From the IMG/VR virus record IMGVR_UViG_3300035670_001411, positions 1 through 21,248 of that record: a stretch of DNA of 21,248 nt; one strand, 5' to 3'. Below the pieces are notes generated by a model. The model saw only the letters and a list, made by a program, of their open reading frames with translations. It was not told where the DNA came from and made no database searches. This DNA is from a virus. Shown piece after piece: positions 6,501-13,569 of the stretch. The position numbers and the translations under genes are program-made. Each line of letters opens with the position of its first letter. The stretch's first letter is position 1.

Positions 6501-7151
6501 ATGAAAAAGTTATGGGTTTTTGGTTGTAGTATTAGTGATTTATACGATAGTGAAACATCTAAATATTATTGGAGTTCTGAATATTTGGAATGGAAAGGAT
6601 ATACACCTAAACACCATACTCAAATTATAGCAGATGAATTGGGGTATGAATTAATGAATTGCGCAGTTTCTGCTACCTGTAATGCACAAATTTTACAAGA
6701 CTTTTGTGATAAGGTAAATGATATAGGTAAAGATGATTATGTTATAATACAATGGACAGAACCAAATAGAGTTAGATTTGTTGATGATGATGAAATTTGG
6801 ACTACTTTTGCATTTCATAGTAAATGGGCAAAATTTAAACTTAAAAAGTTTTCCCATATGACATTTGAAACAATACAACAAGTTTTAATAAACAGATTGA
6901 GTAAAGAGTATAGGAAGGAAATAAACAGTTGGGAAAATCTTATACGATTAACAATACCAACTGATAAATTATTAATTTGGTATCCTTTTGATAAAATAAT
7001 TGGAAATGGTAAAGTTGTTAAAAGCATTGAAACTATAAAAGTGGAAACCAATAATTTAATAGATGATTTACATTTTAGTGAATCTGGGCAAACACATATT
7101 GCATCTATATTGGTGGATATGATACTTAATACTAAAAAAAATATTATATAG
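6501..7151 (+). CDS. SGNH/GDSL hydrolase-like protein 3
   Basis: The 216-residue product begins KKLWVFGCSISD, with Cys in place of the Asp of GDS and Ser10 as the nucleophile. An Asn-containing block follows (SATCNAQ, Asn61), and a complete block V, DDLHFSESG, with Asp188 and His191. WKGYTPKHHTQII near residues 31-43 mirrors the same stretch in SGNH protein 2, showing recent duplication and divergence. The triad is intact, so esterase or acyltransferase-type activity is plausible. The ATG is one base after the preceding stop. The TAG stop shares its G with the GTG start of the next gene. Two hydrophilic central regions differ from its paralog and may set substrate choice. Confidence 0.78.
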   Translation: MKKLWVFGCSISDLYDSETSKYYWSSEYLEWKGYTPKHHTQIIADELGYELMNCAVSATCNAQILQDFCDKVNDIGKDDYVIIQWTEPNRVRFVDDDEIWTTFAFHSKWAKFKLKKFSHMTFETIQQVLINRLSKEYRKEINSWENLIRLTIPTDKLLIWYPFDKIIGNGKVVKSIETIKVETNNLIDDLHFSESGQTHIASILVDMILNTKKNII

Positions 7152-7813
7152 TGAATTTTGCATTATGTTTTCTTGCGTATGGTGATGAACATATTACCGA
7201 GTTTAATAACTTACAAAATTATTTGCAAGAATATCCTACATTTGTTTTAACCGATAATCGTAGTTTAATATCATCTACCACATCTAATATAATAGAAACA
7301 ACAGAAGAATTTAATTTTAATCTAAAAAGATATGCTGTGAATTCTGCATTTCAAAAATACGATACAATTGTATTATTAGATACCGATATTGATATTCAAA
7401 CGTTTGAATTTATTGATGAAATAGAAATGGATGGTATGTATGTTGAGTGGATAGACCCAAAGCTAACTCATAAAGGAATTAGATTGGATACTAAGAACAA
7501 TAAATATTTGATTGAATTAAGTAAATTAAATAAACACAGTTTACCAATACAATTCATACCGGAGTATTGTGTTGTAATAAAAATATCAGATGTTGATAAA
7601 AGAAAACAGTTTGTTGAAAGATGGGGTGAAATCCACAACATAGTAAAAGATGTAGAACCAACCGATAGACACTATAATTTAAATGGTGCAATAGAAGGTT
7701 GTATAATGTATCTAACTTGTATGGATTTAAATATTCCAATTATACCATTTGGTAATAAATTAAAAGTTACTCATTATTCATCTAATTATAAATTTGATAA
7801 AAAATTGGTATGA
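7151..7813 (+). CDS. Glycosyltransferase-like protein B (DTD motif)
   Basis: The 220-residue product starts at GTG 7151, whose G is the last base of the previous stop (TAGTG). The ATGs downstream would remove the first strand, so GTG is preferred. The N-terminus FALCFLAYGDEH and the strand TIVLLDTDIDI, with D77-T-D79, resemble GT-A glycosyltransferases, where the DxD binds the metal and nucleotide sugar. Later FIPEYCVVIK and an EGCIMYLTC helix fit the acceptor half of such enzymes. It ends in an ATGA overlap with the sulfotransferase gene, suggesting that the sugar added may next be sulfated. The exact GT family and the donor are not identifiable by eye. Confidence 0.68.
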   Translation: MNFALCFLAYGDEHITEFNNLQNYLQEYPTFVLTDNRSLISSTTSNIIETTEEFNFNLKRYAVNSAFQKYDTIVLLDTDIDIQTFEFIDEIEMDGMYVEWIDPKLTHKGIRLDTKNNKYLIELSKLNKHSLPIQFIPEYCVVIKISDVDKRKQFVERWGEIHNIVKDVEPTDRHYNLNGAIEGCIMYLTCMDLNIPIIPFGNKLKVTHYSSNYKFDKKLV

Positions 7814-8352
7814 TAATTCTATTATTAGCAGAAGCAAGAAGTGGGAGCACTAATTTGGCGAAATGGTTGAAAGAATCTTTGCCAGATTATGAATTATTAA
7901 ATGAACCATACAATCCTAAATCTAACGAATTTATAGGTAACTCCAAAATAAATACAACAAAAAATTACATTATAAGTGAAAAGTATTTTAGTAATGTAGG
8001 ATTAGTAAATGAGTTAATATCCATTTCAGATGTTGTTATTTGTTTATACAGAGAAGATATTAATTCTCAATTAGAATCGTATTTAACTGCTATGAAGACA
8101 GATAATTGGTATGGTGAATATATTGATGTTATATTAGATAGTTCGTTGGTAATAGAAAAAGATGAATTTATAAAAAATAAAAAAGAATTTAAAGATTTAA
8201 TAACCCATAATAACTTTAAATCATTTACATATGAGGGGTTGTATTATAATAACCAAATAGATGAGTTAAAGTTATATTTAAATATAGAATCAAATATATC
8301 ATTTCCGTATGGAAAAAAATATAGAATAAACGTTAATAAATCCGTAATCTAA
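7810..8352 (+). CDS. PAPS-dependent sulfotransferase-like protein (Stf0-like)
   Basis: The 180-residue product has the sulfotransferase P-loop-like 5'-phosphosulfate binding motif near the N-terminus, LLAEARSGSTNLAKWL (Arg10, Ser11, Gly12, Ser13, Thr14). It also has a downstream strand-loop-helix, VVICLYREDINSQLESYL, with Arg81 followed by Ser86/Ser90, the usual 3'-phosphate binding pattern. LLNEPYNP (residues 29-36) matches the E-P-Y/F segment common in these enzymes. It is shorter than most family members (about 250), with a reduced C-terminal part. Expected activity is transfer of sulfate from host PAPS to a hydroxyl, probably on a sugar given that glycosyltransferase-like genes flank it on both sides with overlapping stops and starts. 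Sulfotransferases are uncommon in phages. Confidence 0.78.
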   Translation: MIILLLAEARSGSTNLAKWLKESLPDYELLNEPYNPKSNEFIGNSKINTTKNYIISEKYFSNVGLVNELISISDVVICLYREDINSQLESYLTAMKTDNWYGEYIDVILDSSLVIEKDEFIKNKKEFKDLITHNNFKSFTYEGLYYNNQIDELKLYLNIESNISFPYGKKYRINVNKSVI

Positions 8353-9110
8353 TGAAACTAATATGGACATATGATGGTAAAATGAGTAAGGGTGATGATA
8401 CTAGTAGAAACAAAATAATTCTTATCAATTACTACATACATTCAATTGTAACTGCCAAAACATTTGGTTATGAAACTATTATATACTGCGATTCATATTC
8501 TTCTAAATATTTTAAATTCATAGTTGATGAAATGGTTATCGTTGAATCATATGAAGATTCTATAATATGGGACTATATGAAAGTTAAAGTGATGGAAGAT
8601 AGAGATGATGAGTTTATATTAATAGATGGAGATGTAATACTACATAAACAATTACCCGAATTCTCTGCGGATATTGTGTTTGATACATATGAAACTGCTA
8701 ATTGGATGAGTGAATATTCTAAAACATCTAAACAATTAGAAGATTTAGGAGTTAAAGAAATTATACCATATTGGGATTCCGAAAGGAAAGCAGTAATATC
8801 AACTGGTATATTTTATTTAAATCCAATTTTTAGAAAAGATTATGTTTCTGAATTTAAAAAATGTAATAAGTTTATAAATCAAAATAAATATACTTCCATA
8901 TTTCACAAAGATAATATCAGTTTAGTTGGTGGTCAATATTTATTAACTTTATTTGCAAACCATAATAATTTGACTAGATTAAATATAAATAAAAATATGG
9001 GAGAAATTGGTAAATACTACAAACATTATTTTGGTAAAACAAAATACCAATCACCGTTGGTTTCTGATTTAAGTATATACAACCCATTATCTACTAAAAA
9101 TTTAATATAG
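8352..9110 (+). CDS. Glycosyltransferase-like protein A' (paralog of 5741)
   Basis: The 252-residue product is a clear paralog of the protein at 5741: same MKLIWTY start, same NYYIHSI segment, EDRDDEFILIDGDVILHKQ with D92-G-D94, then a TGIFYLN segment and VGGQYLLTLF, ending with a YYKHxxGxTKY motif shared by both. Identical lengths and conserved spacing point to duplication followed by divergence, so each copy may have its own donor or acceptor. It begins with TAATG overlap on the sulfotransferase stop and is followed by a 32-base gap, the longest inside this half of the cassette. No promoter is evident in that gap. Confidence 0.7.
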   Translation: MKLIWTYDGKMSKGDDTSRNKIILINYYIHSIVTAKTFGYETIIYCDSYSSKYFKFIVDEMVIVESYEDSIIWDYMKVKVMEDRDDEFILIDGDVILHKQLPEFSADIVFDTYETANWMSEYSKTSKQLEDLGVKEIIPYWDSERKAVISTGIFYLNPIFRKDYVSEFKKCNKFINQNKYTSIFHKDNISLVGGQYLLTLFANHNNLTRLNINKNMGEIGKYYKHYFGKTKYQSPLVSDLSIYNPLSTKNLI

Positions 9111-9142
9111 TATAATATCTATTAATAACTAAAATATTAAAT

Positions 9143-9850
9143 ATGGTTGTTTATACTAATGGGTGTTCTCATACGGCTGGTGGATGTATGAAATTTCAAC
9201 ATACTTGGCCTCTTATTATTATGAAAAGTATAATGAAAAACCAATCTTATACAATAAATCCAAATCATTTAGAATTATTTAAATTTGATAATATCATATA
9301 CAATCAAGCAATGCATGGTGCTGGTAACGATTATATATTTCACACATCATTGGAAAGTATATCTAACTTAATATCAAATAATAAAAAACCAAATCACGTA
9401 ATAATTCAATGGTCTGGCCCTAATCGTAGATTACACACACAACCCGATGGAACTATTTTATTTATAAATCCATGGGATTATCCTGAATTAGGTGTAAAGT
9501 TTGAACCAATGGGCAGTGAGCATACTATACATTATATGTTTGCATTGCAAGAGTTTCTTAAAAAGAATGAAATAGATTATTGGTTTTTCAACTATATGCA
9601 GTTAGATAAATCTATTAAAAATCTAGAAATATATAGGAAAATTGATTTTAATAGATTTATCAATTTTGGAATGGGTGATTCTATAATATTTAACGGATTG
9701 TTAAATTTTTTTAAATCCAAAAACTTATGTTGCGATGAGCAGGGACATCCCAATCAAGAAGCAAACTTTATGATAGCTAAACAATTTTTAGATAAAGTAG
9801 GAATCGAAATGATAGAATCAAATGATTTCTTAAAGGTATCTTTACTATGA
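9143..9850 (+). CDS. SGNH hydrolase-like protein 4 (GCSH type)
   Basis: The 235-residue product begins VVYTNGCSHTAGG, where Ser9 replaces the GDS serine in a GCSHT context. It has a good block III (AMHGAGNDY, Asn62), a VIIQWSGPNR strand after it, and a block V CDEQGHPNQEA with Asp198 and His202. The Asp-His spacing is four, not three, as in several SGNH variants. This GCSHT/GND/GHPN version is different from proteins 1-3 and closer to protein 5, which it precedes with an ATGA overlap. Likely substrates are again acyl or acetyl esters. The 32-base upstream gap (9111-9142) is AT-rich without a clear -33/-7 pair. Confidence 0.75.
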   Translation: MVVYTNGCSHTAGGCMKFQHTWPLIIMKSIMKNQSYTINPNHLELFKFDNIIYNQAMHGAGNDYIFHTSLESISNLISNNKKPNHVIIQWSGPNRRLHTQPDGTILFINPWDYPELGVKFEPMGSEHTIHYMFALQEFLKKNEIDYWFFNYMQLDKSIKNLEIYRKIDFNRFINFGMGDSIIFNGLLNFFKSKNLCCDEQGHPNQEANFMIAKQFLDKVGIEMIESNDFLKVSLL

Positions 9851-10638
9851 TAAAAGAGATACATTGTTTTGGAACATCGTTTACTGCGGGTGGTGGGTTT
9901 GAGTTTGAATCGCATTTTAAGCAAAAGAAATTATTAGAAAATTATTCAGAAGAACCCCTAACCCAATCAAACTACTCATATCCTGGACAATTACAAAATA
10001 TAGTTGGTAGTGATATAATTGTATTCAATCATGGACAAAGTGGATTTGGCAATGAGTTGATGTACCGTAAAGCATTTGATGTAATAGAATCGTCTAAAAC
10101 GATGGATGATAAATTATTCATATTAGAATTTTCATCATTGGGAAGAAAGGAAATATGGTCTAACACTTACAATAGACACCTTATAGTAAATTATAATTTT
10201 AATAATGATTTAAGTATTTGGGTAACAGGTATATCTGAATTATATTTTTTAACAGATACATCTGTTGAAAATAATTTAAAAGGAATAGTTGAACCGTTTT
10301 TAAAAGAAACTATAAATTTAGAAGTTCAAGAAAAATTGGTAAATCAAAATGCAGAATTCTTTGTTGATTATTTGATGTATAATAAGATTAATTTTTTAGT
10401 TGTTCAAGAACCACTTTACGAAAAAACAAAAAATAAAATATTACCAAACACAATTGATTTTGGAGATGGGATTAAGAATATGATAAATTATTCGGTTATA
10501 CATAATTTATCTATAACAAATGAAACAAACGGTAGAATTAAAGATGAGCATGGTGGTTTTAAGTGGGCAAAGATAATAGCTACTAAAATAGCAAATAAGT
10601 ATAACATAAACAATTTACAAAAAACACAAATTATATGA
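9847..10638 (+). CDS. SGNH hydrolase-like protein 5
   Basis: The 263-residue product starts IKEIHCFGTSFTAGGGFEFE, with Ser11 as nucleophile and the same TAGG element as protein 4. Block III is GQSGFGNEL (Asn69). Block V is KDEHGGFKWA with Asp233 and His235, two residues apart, so the acid could be Asp233 or Glu234. It is about 30 residues longer than its neighbour, with an added central segment around residues 110-160. Proteins 4 and 5 probably descend from a duplication separate from the one that produced 2 and 3. The ATGA overlap with the next gene at 10635 keeps it in the same translational chain. Confidence 0.72.
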   Translation: MIKEIHCFGTSFTAGGGFEFESHFKQKKLLENYSEEPLTQSNYSYPGQLQNIVGSDIIVFNHGQSGFGNELMYRKAFDVIESSKTMDDKLFILEFSSLGRKEIWSNTYNRHLIVNYNFNNDLSIWVTGISELYFLTDTSVENNLKGIVEPFLKETINLEVQEKLVNQNAEFFVDYLMYNKINFLVVQEPLYEKTKNKILPNTIDFGDGIKNMINYSVIHNLSITNETNGRIKDEHGGFKWAKIIATKIANKYNINNLQKTQII

Positions 10639-11900
10639 TGCATAAAAAAATATATGTTCATCATTATTTCTCTAAAACACTATTTTATAAACTCGCACAT
10701 AATAGTGTGGATAAAATATTTGATATAAATTCTAATAATATTGGTTCTGTAAAATGTAATTATAGAAACTTAATATTTGAATTTGTATTTAATCCAGAAT
10801 TAAACGATAACGATGATGGTGTTCATCTTATAGATTTTTTTTCCGTATTATTCCAAAAGGATTTTGACTTAAATTATAAAGACTTACACATTGTTGATTC
10901 GGAAGATGTGCCAATTTTAACTAGCATAAATGAGTTACTTTCTAATAAAAAGAAATGGATTATAACTTTGTTTAGAACGGAACGGATACTTGCCGATTAT
11001 GATAAAATGGTAGATACATATGATTATATCAATCCATTACAATCATTATTGTTAAACTTATCAAATCATACGATAGTTAGTGATAATTTATTTTTAAGTG
11101 ATTCCATTCGTTTTAAATATCCACATATTCATTATGCATTTACTAATACAATTTGGCAATGGAATGAATTAATTGGTATTAGATGGTATTATGAATTTAA
11201 ATCAATTTTCGAAAAATTAAACTTTGATTATGATTTGATGTATTCAGTTAGAAATCATAAAGACCATAGATTTTATATATTAAAAGGATTATCTGAATTA
11301 AATAATGATAGAATCTTATTACAGAGAACTAACTCCATGCCTGGTAGTTTGGGATGGGAATTATTTAATGATAAACTAAATGATATGCCAAATGTTAAAT
11401 TGAATTCAGTATTTGGTGAATATGATTTTGATAACCTATCTTCTATAAAATACCAAGATGGAATTACTTATGATTTATTTTTTAGATTATTCTCAAAGGC
11501 AAAAGTTCAAGTATTAGATGAGAGTTGGGCATGGTCTGATGATGAATTTAAAAACCAATATTTATCTGAAAAAACAATTGGTATTATACTGATGAATATA
11601 CCATTCATATCAACTCACGTTTATCCTATTGATTTTTTATCTAAAATATTAGATTTGCCACCACACCCATTTCATTCCGATTTTCAAAAACATTCTGGCA
11701 ATTCTAAATTGTTTGTTGAATTTGTTGAAAAGTTTATGACAGATTTTGATAGCAATTACGATTTAATAAAAAAATGGACAACCATTTGTCATAATAAATT
11801 TTTACAAAAGTTAAACAATACCAATGATTTGTTAGATATGATTGTAGATGAATTTAAAGAACAAAAAAATATAATAAAAACAAATACAAAGTTTATATAA
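10635..11900 (+). CDS. Putative glycosyltransferase C, last gene of the cassette
   Basis: The 421-residue soluble product begins KKIYVHHYFS. The C-terminal half carries the features that suggest a GT-B/exostosin- or fucosyltransferase-like enzyme: DLFFRLFSKAKVQVLDES (around 278-296), and YLSEKTIGIILMNIPFIST (about 309-327), where a Glu-Lys pair followed by a hydrophobic stretch and PFI is typical of nucleotide-sugar binding in such proteins. The N-terminal half is diverged, and no DxD is clear. It overlaps the SGNH protein 5 gene by four bases. Downstream lies a new promoter, so this gene closes the operon. I am fairly sure it belongs functionally with the cassette and much less sure of its exact chemistry. 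Confidence 0.55.
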   Translation: MMHKKIYVHHYFSKTLFYKLAHNSVDKIFDINSNNIGSVKCNYRNLIFEFVFNPELNDNDDGVHLIDFFSVLFQKDFDLNYKDLHIVDSEDVPILTSINELLSNKKKWIITLFRTERILADYDKMVDTYDYINPLQSLLLNLSNHTIVSDNLFLSDSIRFKYPHIHYAFTNTIWQWNELIGIRWYYEFKSIFEKLNFDYDLMYSVRNHKDHRFYILKGLSELNNDRILLQRTNSMPGSLGWELFNDKLNDMPNVKLNSVFGEYDFDNLSSIKYQDGITYDLFFRLFSKAKVQVLDESWAWSDDEFKNQYLSEKTIGIILMNIPFISTHVYPIDFLSKILDLPPHPFHSDFQKHSGNSKLFVEFVEKFMTDFDSNYDLIKKWTTICHNKFLQKLNNTNDLLDMIVDEFKEQKNIIKTNTKFI

Positions 11901-11932
11901 TTTGTTATTTTCAAAAATTTTTAGTATATTAG
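11901..11932 (+). promoter_or_regulatory. Bacteroidota-type promoter for the acidic protein gene
   Basis: TTTG at 11901-11904, exactly 20 bases, then TATATTAG at 11925-11932 (consensus TAnnTTTG with one mismatch in the T-run). The three bases before the -7 box (TAG) are the same as at the 1340 promoter. The -7 box ends only four bases before ATG 11937, so the transcript probably starts at or next to the initiator codon. Confidence 0.6.
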
Positions 11933-11936
11933 TAGT

Positions 11937-12254
11937 ATGATTATAGTTCCACAAACACCCATAACAGAATCTAGCTTCAATAGATGGAAGTGTCATAGAT
12001 TAGAAGTAGAAGATGGAGAAGACTCCTATCACTACTATGTAATACCTTTAATAGATATAGATGAAGATGAGATACCAGAATTAGAATTCGCACCCGTATT
12101 ATTCAGTTCAGAATCAGGTGAGTTTTTAGATGAAAATGGTAATGATATCTATACTGTCAGATTATTTGATGAAGACCTTCCTGAAATGACTTCGGAAGAA
12201 GAAGTAGAAATACTTTATAAAATTTTAACTAAAAAAGATATTTTTCTGAAATGA
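11937..12254 (+). CDS. Strongly acidic 105-residue protein
   Basis: The product has about 27 Asp/Glu against 8 Lys/Arg, giving a net charge near -19. Acidic runs include LIDIDEDEIPELEF, FLDENGND and MTSEEEVE. There is a single Cys and no membrane segment or catalytic motif. Such size and charge fit DNA-mimic or anti-restriction style inhibitors made early in phage infection. They also fit simple acidic accessory proteins, so the function is open. It is transcribed from its own host-like promoter, and its ATG lies four bases after the -7 box, predicting a leaderless or nearly leaderless mRNA. Individual promoters in this part of the genome suggest early or middle expression. Confidence 0.7.
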   Translation: MIIVPQTPITESSFNRWKCHRLEVEDGEDSYHYYVIPLIDIDEDEIPELEFAPVLFSSESGEFLDENGNDIYTVRLFDEDLPEMTSEEEVEILYKILTKKDIFLK

Positions 12255-12286
12255 TTTGGAAAAGTAAAATATTTTTCGTATATTTG
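12255..12286 (+). promoter_or_regulatory. Bacteroidota-type promoter for the HD gene
   Basis: TTTG at 12255-12258, exactly 20 bases, then a perfect TATATTTG at 12279-12286. The segment TTTTTCGTATATTT here is repeated at the 13501 promoter-like site. It gives a long leader of about 70 bases before ATG 12359. This is the best consensus match in the window. Confidence 0.75.
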
Positions 12287-12300
12287 AGGTATCTTTTTAT

Positions 12301-12326
12301 AGTAGCTTAAAGCAGCTTAGCAGCTT
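12301..12326 (+). repeat. Three AGYAGCTT repeats in the HD gene leader
   Basis: AGTAGCTT at 12301-12308, AGCAGCTT at 12311-12318 and AGCAGCTT at 12319-12326 sit in the 5' untranslated region between the promoter and ATG 12359. The last two copies are perfect and tandem. AGCT is self-complementary, so copies can pair with one another in RNA. Confidence 0.7.
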
Positions 12327-12358
12327 CACAACTTTTTAATAACTTAAACTTTCAAACA

Positions 12359-13015
12359 ATGATTCAAAAAACAGAACAAGAATTAAAACAAAACTACACA
12401 AGGTTCATAGGAATCCTTAACAAATACTTTACAGGAGACAGATTGGAGAAATTACTCCATATGTACTCAGAAGAAGAGTTGGGTATCAACCTAACATTAG
12501 CACCAGCAAGTGGAAATGTAAATTATCATAATGCTTACATTGGTGGGTATATTGACCATATTTTTAATGTTACCAAAAATGCTTTAAGAATGAAGGAAAC
12601 TTTTGCTGCCGCAGGTGGTGAGATTGACTTTACCGATGAAGAATTAGTATTTACCGCTTTACATCATGATTTAGGTAAGTTAGGTACGAAGGGTAATTTA
12701 CATTATATTCAAAACGATTCCGATTGGCATATTAAGAATAGAGGTGATGCTTTCAAAATGAATTCAGATAATTCATATATGACTCTTACCGATAGAACAT
12801 TCTTTACTTTGAATCACTACGGTATTACTTATAATGAGAAAGAGTATTTTGGTATTAAACTTACAGATGGTATGTTTGATGAAGAAAATATTAAATACTA
12901 CAAAACGCACGATATTACTAAGAGTTTGAGATACAATATTCAGTATATCATGCATTGGGCAGATTATATGAGTACCATCATAGAACGACAAAATTTCCGA
13001 AATTCTCAAAAGTAG
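12359..13015 (+). CDS. HD-domain metal-dependent phosphohydrolase
   Basis: The 218-residue product has the HD-superfamily ligand series in order. His67 is in GGYIDHIFNV, His103-Asp104 in ALHHDLGKLG, His153 in LNHYGI, and Asp202 in MHWADYMS. All residues expected for one or two divalent metals are present, so phosphohydrolase activity is likely, perhaps on nucleotides or a nucleotide second messenger. T4-like phages carry related HD proteins whose substrates are not settled. The HHDLGKLG motif and small size resemble nucleotide-processing HD enzymes more than Cas3-type nucleases. The gene has its own consensus promoter, a long repeat-bearing leader and a strong terminator directly after the stop, making it a self-contained transcription unit. 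Confidence 0.85.
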   Translation: MIQKTEQELKQNYTRFIGILNKYFTGDRLEKLLHMYSEEELGINLTLAPASGNVNYHNAYIGGYIDHIFNVTKNALRMKETFAAAGGEIDFTDEELVFTALHHDLGKLGTKGNLHYIQNDSDWHIKNRGDAFKMNSDNSYMTLTDRTFFTLNHYGITYNEKEYFGIKLTDGMFDEENIKYYKTHDITKSLRYNIQYIMHWADYMSTIIERQNFRNSQK

Positions 13016-13019
13016 GAGT

Positions 13020-13050
13020 AAAAAGTATGACAGTTTGTCATACTTTTTTT
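13020..13050 (+). terminator. Intrinsic terminator after the HD gene
   Basis: A perfect 13-bp stem (AAAAAGTATGACA at 13020-13032 with TGTCATACTTTTT at 13036-13048) and a three-base loop GTT, followed by further T residues. It begins five bases after the stop at 13015. The A-run and T-run make it potentially bidirectional, though no minus-strand gene uses it. Confidence 0.88.
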
Positions 13051-13051
13051 A

Positions 13052-13081
13052 TTTGGTATAGAAATTGAACCTTTATATTTA
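13052..13081 (+). promoter_or_regulatory. Promoter for the hsp20 gene
   Basis: TTTG at 13052-13055, 18 bases, then TATATTTA at 13074-13081, directly after the HD-gene terminator. The spacer is two bases shorter than at the other promoters. The leader would be about 16-20 bases before ATG 13102. Confidence 0.55.
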
Positions 13082-13101
13082 AACTTTAAACAATTAATAT
13101 T

Positions 13102-13491
13102 ATGTATAAAACAAACTTAGACAATTTAATCGATAAATTATTCGATGCTAATCTACCATCACAAACATGGAAAACAATTTCTTCATCTGAAAAAAGAGAA
13201 GTTGATTATGTTTACCATATAGAAGATAATCAGATTCATTTATCCGTAGATGTAGTAGGACACGACCCTAAAAACATTTCATTAGAAGCAACCTCAGACC
13301 AAATTATTATTAAATCTGCAAAACCAGATACTGCTTGTAGTTTGGTACAAGATATTGATTTTAGCTTTAAATTGGGTAAAGAATACGATGGTACAAAATC
13401 GGAAGCTAAATTCGATAATGGGTTATTGGTAATCGTTATCTCTAAAAAAGAGGAATCTAAAACAAAAAAATTATCTATTAATATTAGGTAA
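13102..13491 (+). CDS. Hsp20/alpha-crystallin small heat-shock protein
   Basis: The 129-residue product is an sHsp. It has a short N-terminal arm (residues 1-33), an alpha-crystallin domain with strands HLSVDVVGHDPKNISLEA and QIIIKSA, and the conserved A-x-F-x-N-G-L-L stretch (SEAKFDNGLLVIVISK). A C-terminal I-x-I element (INI in LSINIR) normally docks into a neighbouring subunit. The length is typical for phage versions, which lack the long arms of some bacterial proteins. It would act as an ATP-independent holdase in the host cytoplasm, protecting unfolded proteins or helping virion assembly. T4-like marine phages commonly carry Hsp20. It has its own promoter and is followed by a hairpin terminator. 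Confidence 0.92.
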   Translation: MYKTNLDNLIDKLFDANLPSQTWKTISSSEKREVDYVYHIEDNQIHLSVDVVGHDPKNISLEATSDQIIIKSAKPDTACSLVQDIDFSFKLGKEYDGTKSEAKFDNGLLVIVISKKEESKTKKLSINIR

Positions 13492-13515
13492 TTTGGGTTA
13501 TTTTTCGTATATTTA
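13484..13515 (+). promoter_or_regulatory. Possible promoter ending in a hairpin leader
   Basis: TTAG at 13484-13487 (a weak -33, overlapping the last hsp20 codons), exactly 20 bases, then TATATTTA at 13508-13515. The sequence TTTTTCGTATATTT is shared with the strong promoter at 12255. The terminator-like hairpin starts at the last base of the -7 box. Strength is doubtful because the -33 element deviates. Confidence 0.45.
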
Positions 13516-13548
13516 ATGAGTGGGGCAATTATGTCTCACTCATTTTTT
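13515..13548 (+). terminator. Terminator-like hairpin between hsp20 and next unit
   Basis: An 11-pair stem (AATGAGTGGGG at 13515-13525 with TCTCACTCATT at 13534-13544, two G-T wobbles) and an 8-base loop, followed by a T-run through 13548. It lies 24 bases after the hsp20 stop and would end that transcript. If the promoter-like site just upstream is used, the same hairpin would sit at the start of the next mRNA and could attenuate it. Confidence 0.72.
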
Positions 13549-13569
13549 ATATATAAAATATTTATTACT

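Noticed and set aside
6693-7051. Minus-strand ORFs opposite SGNH 3
   Set aside because: Shadows of a real coding region with an intact SGNH triad; hydrophobic composition follows from the AT-rich complement.
13516-13569. N-terminal extension of the 61-residue protein to ATG 13516
   Set aside because: This stretch is the stem, loop and T-run of a terminator-like hairpin right after a -7 box; ATG 13570 gives a more natural start.
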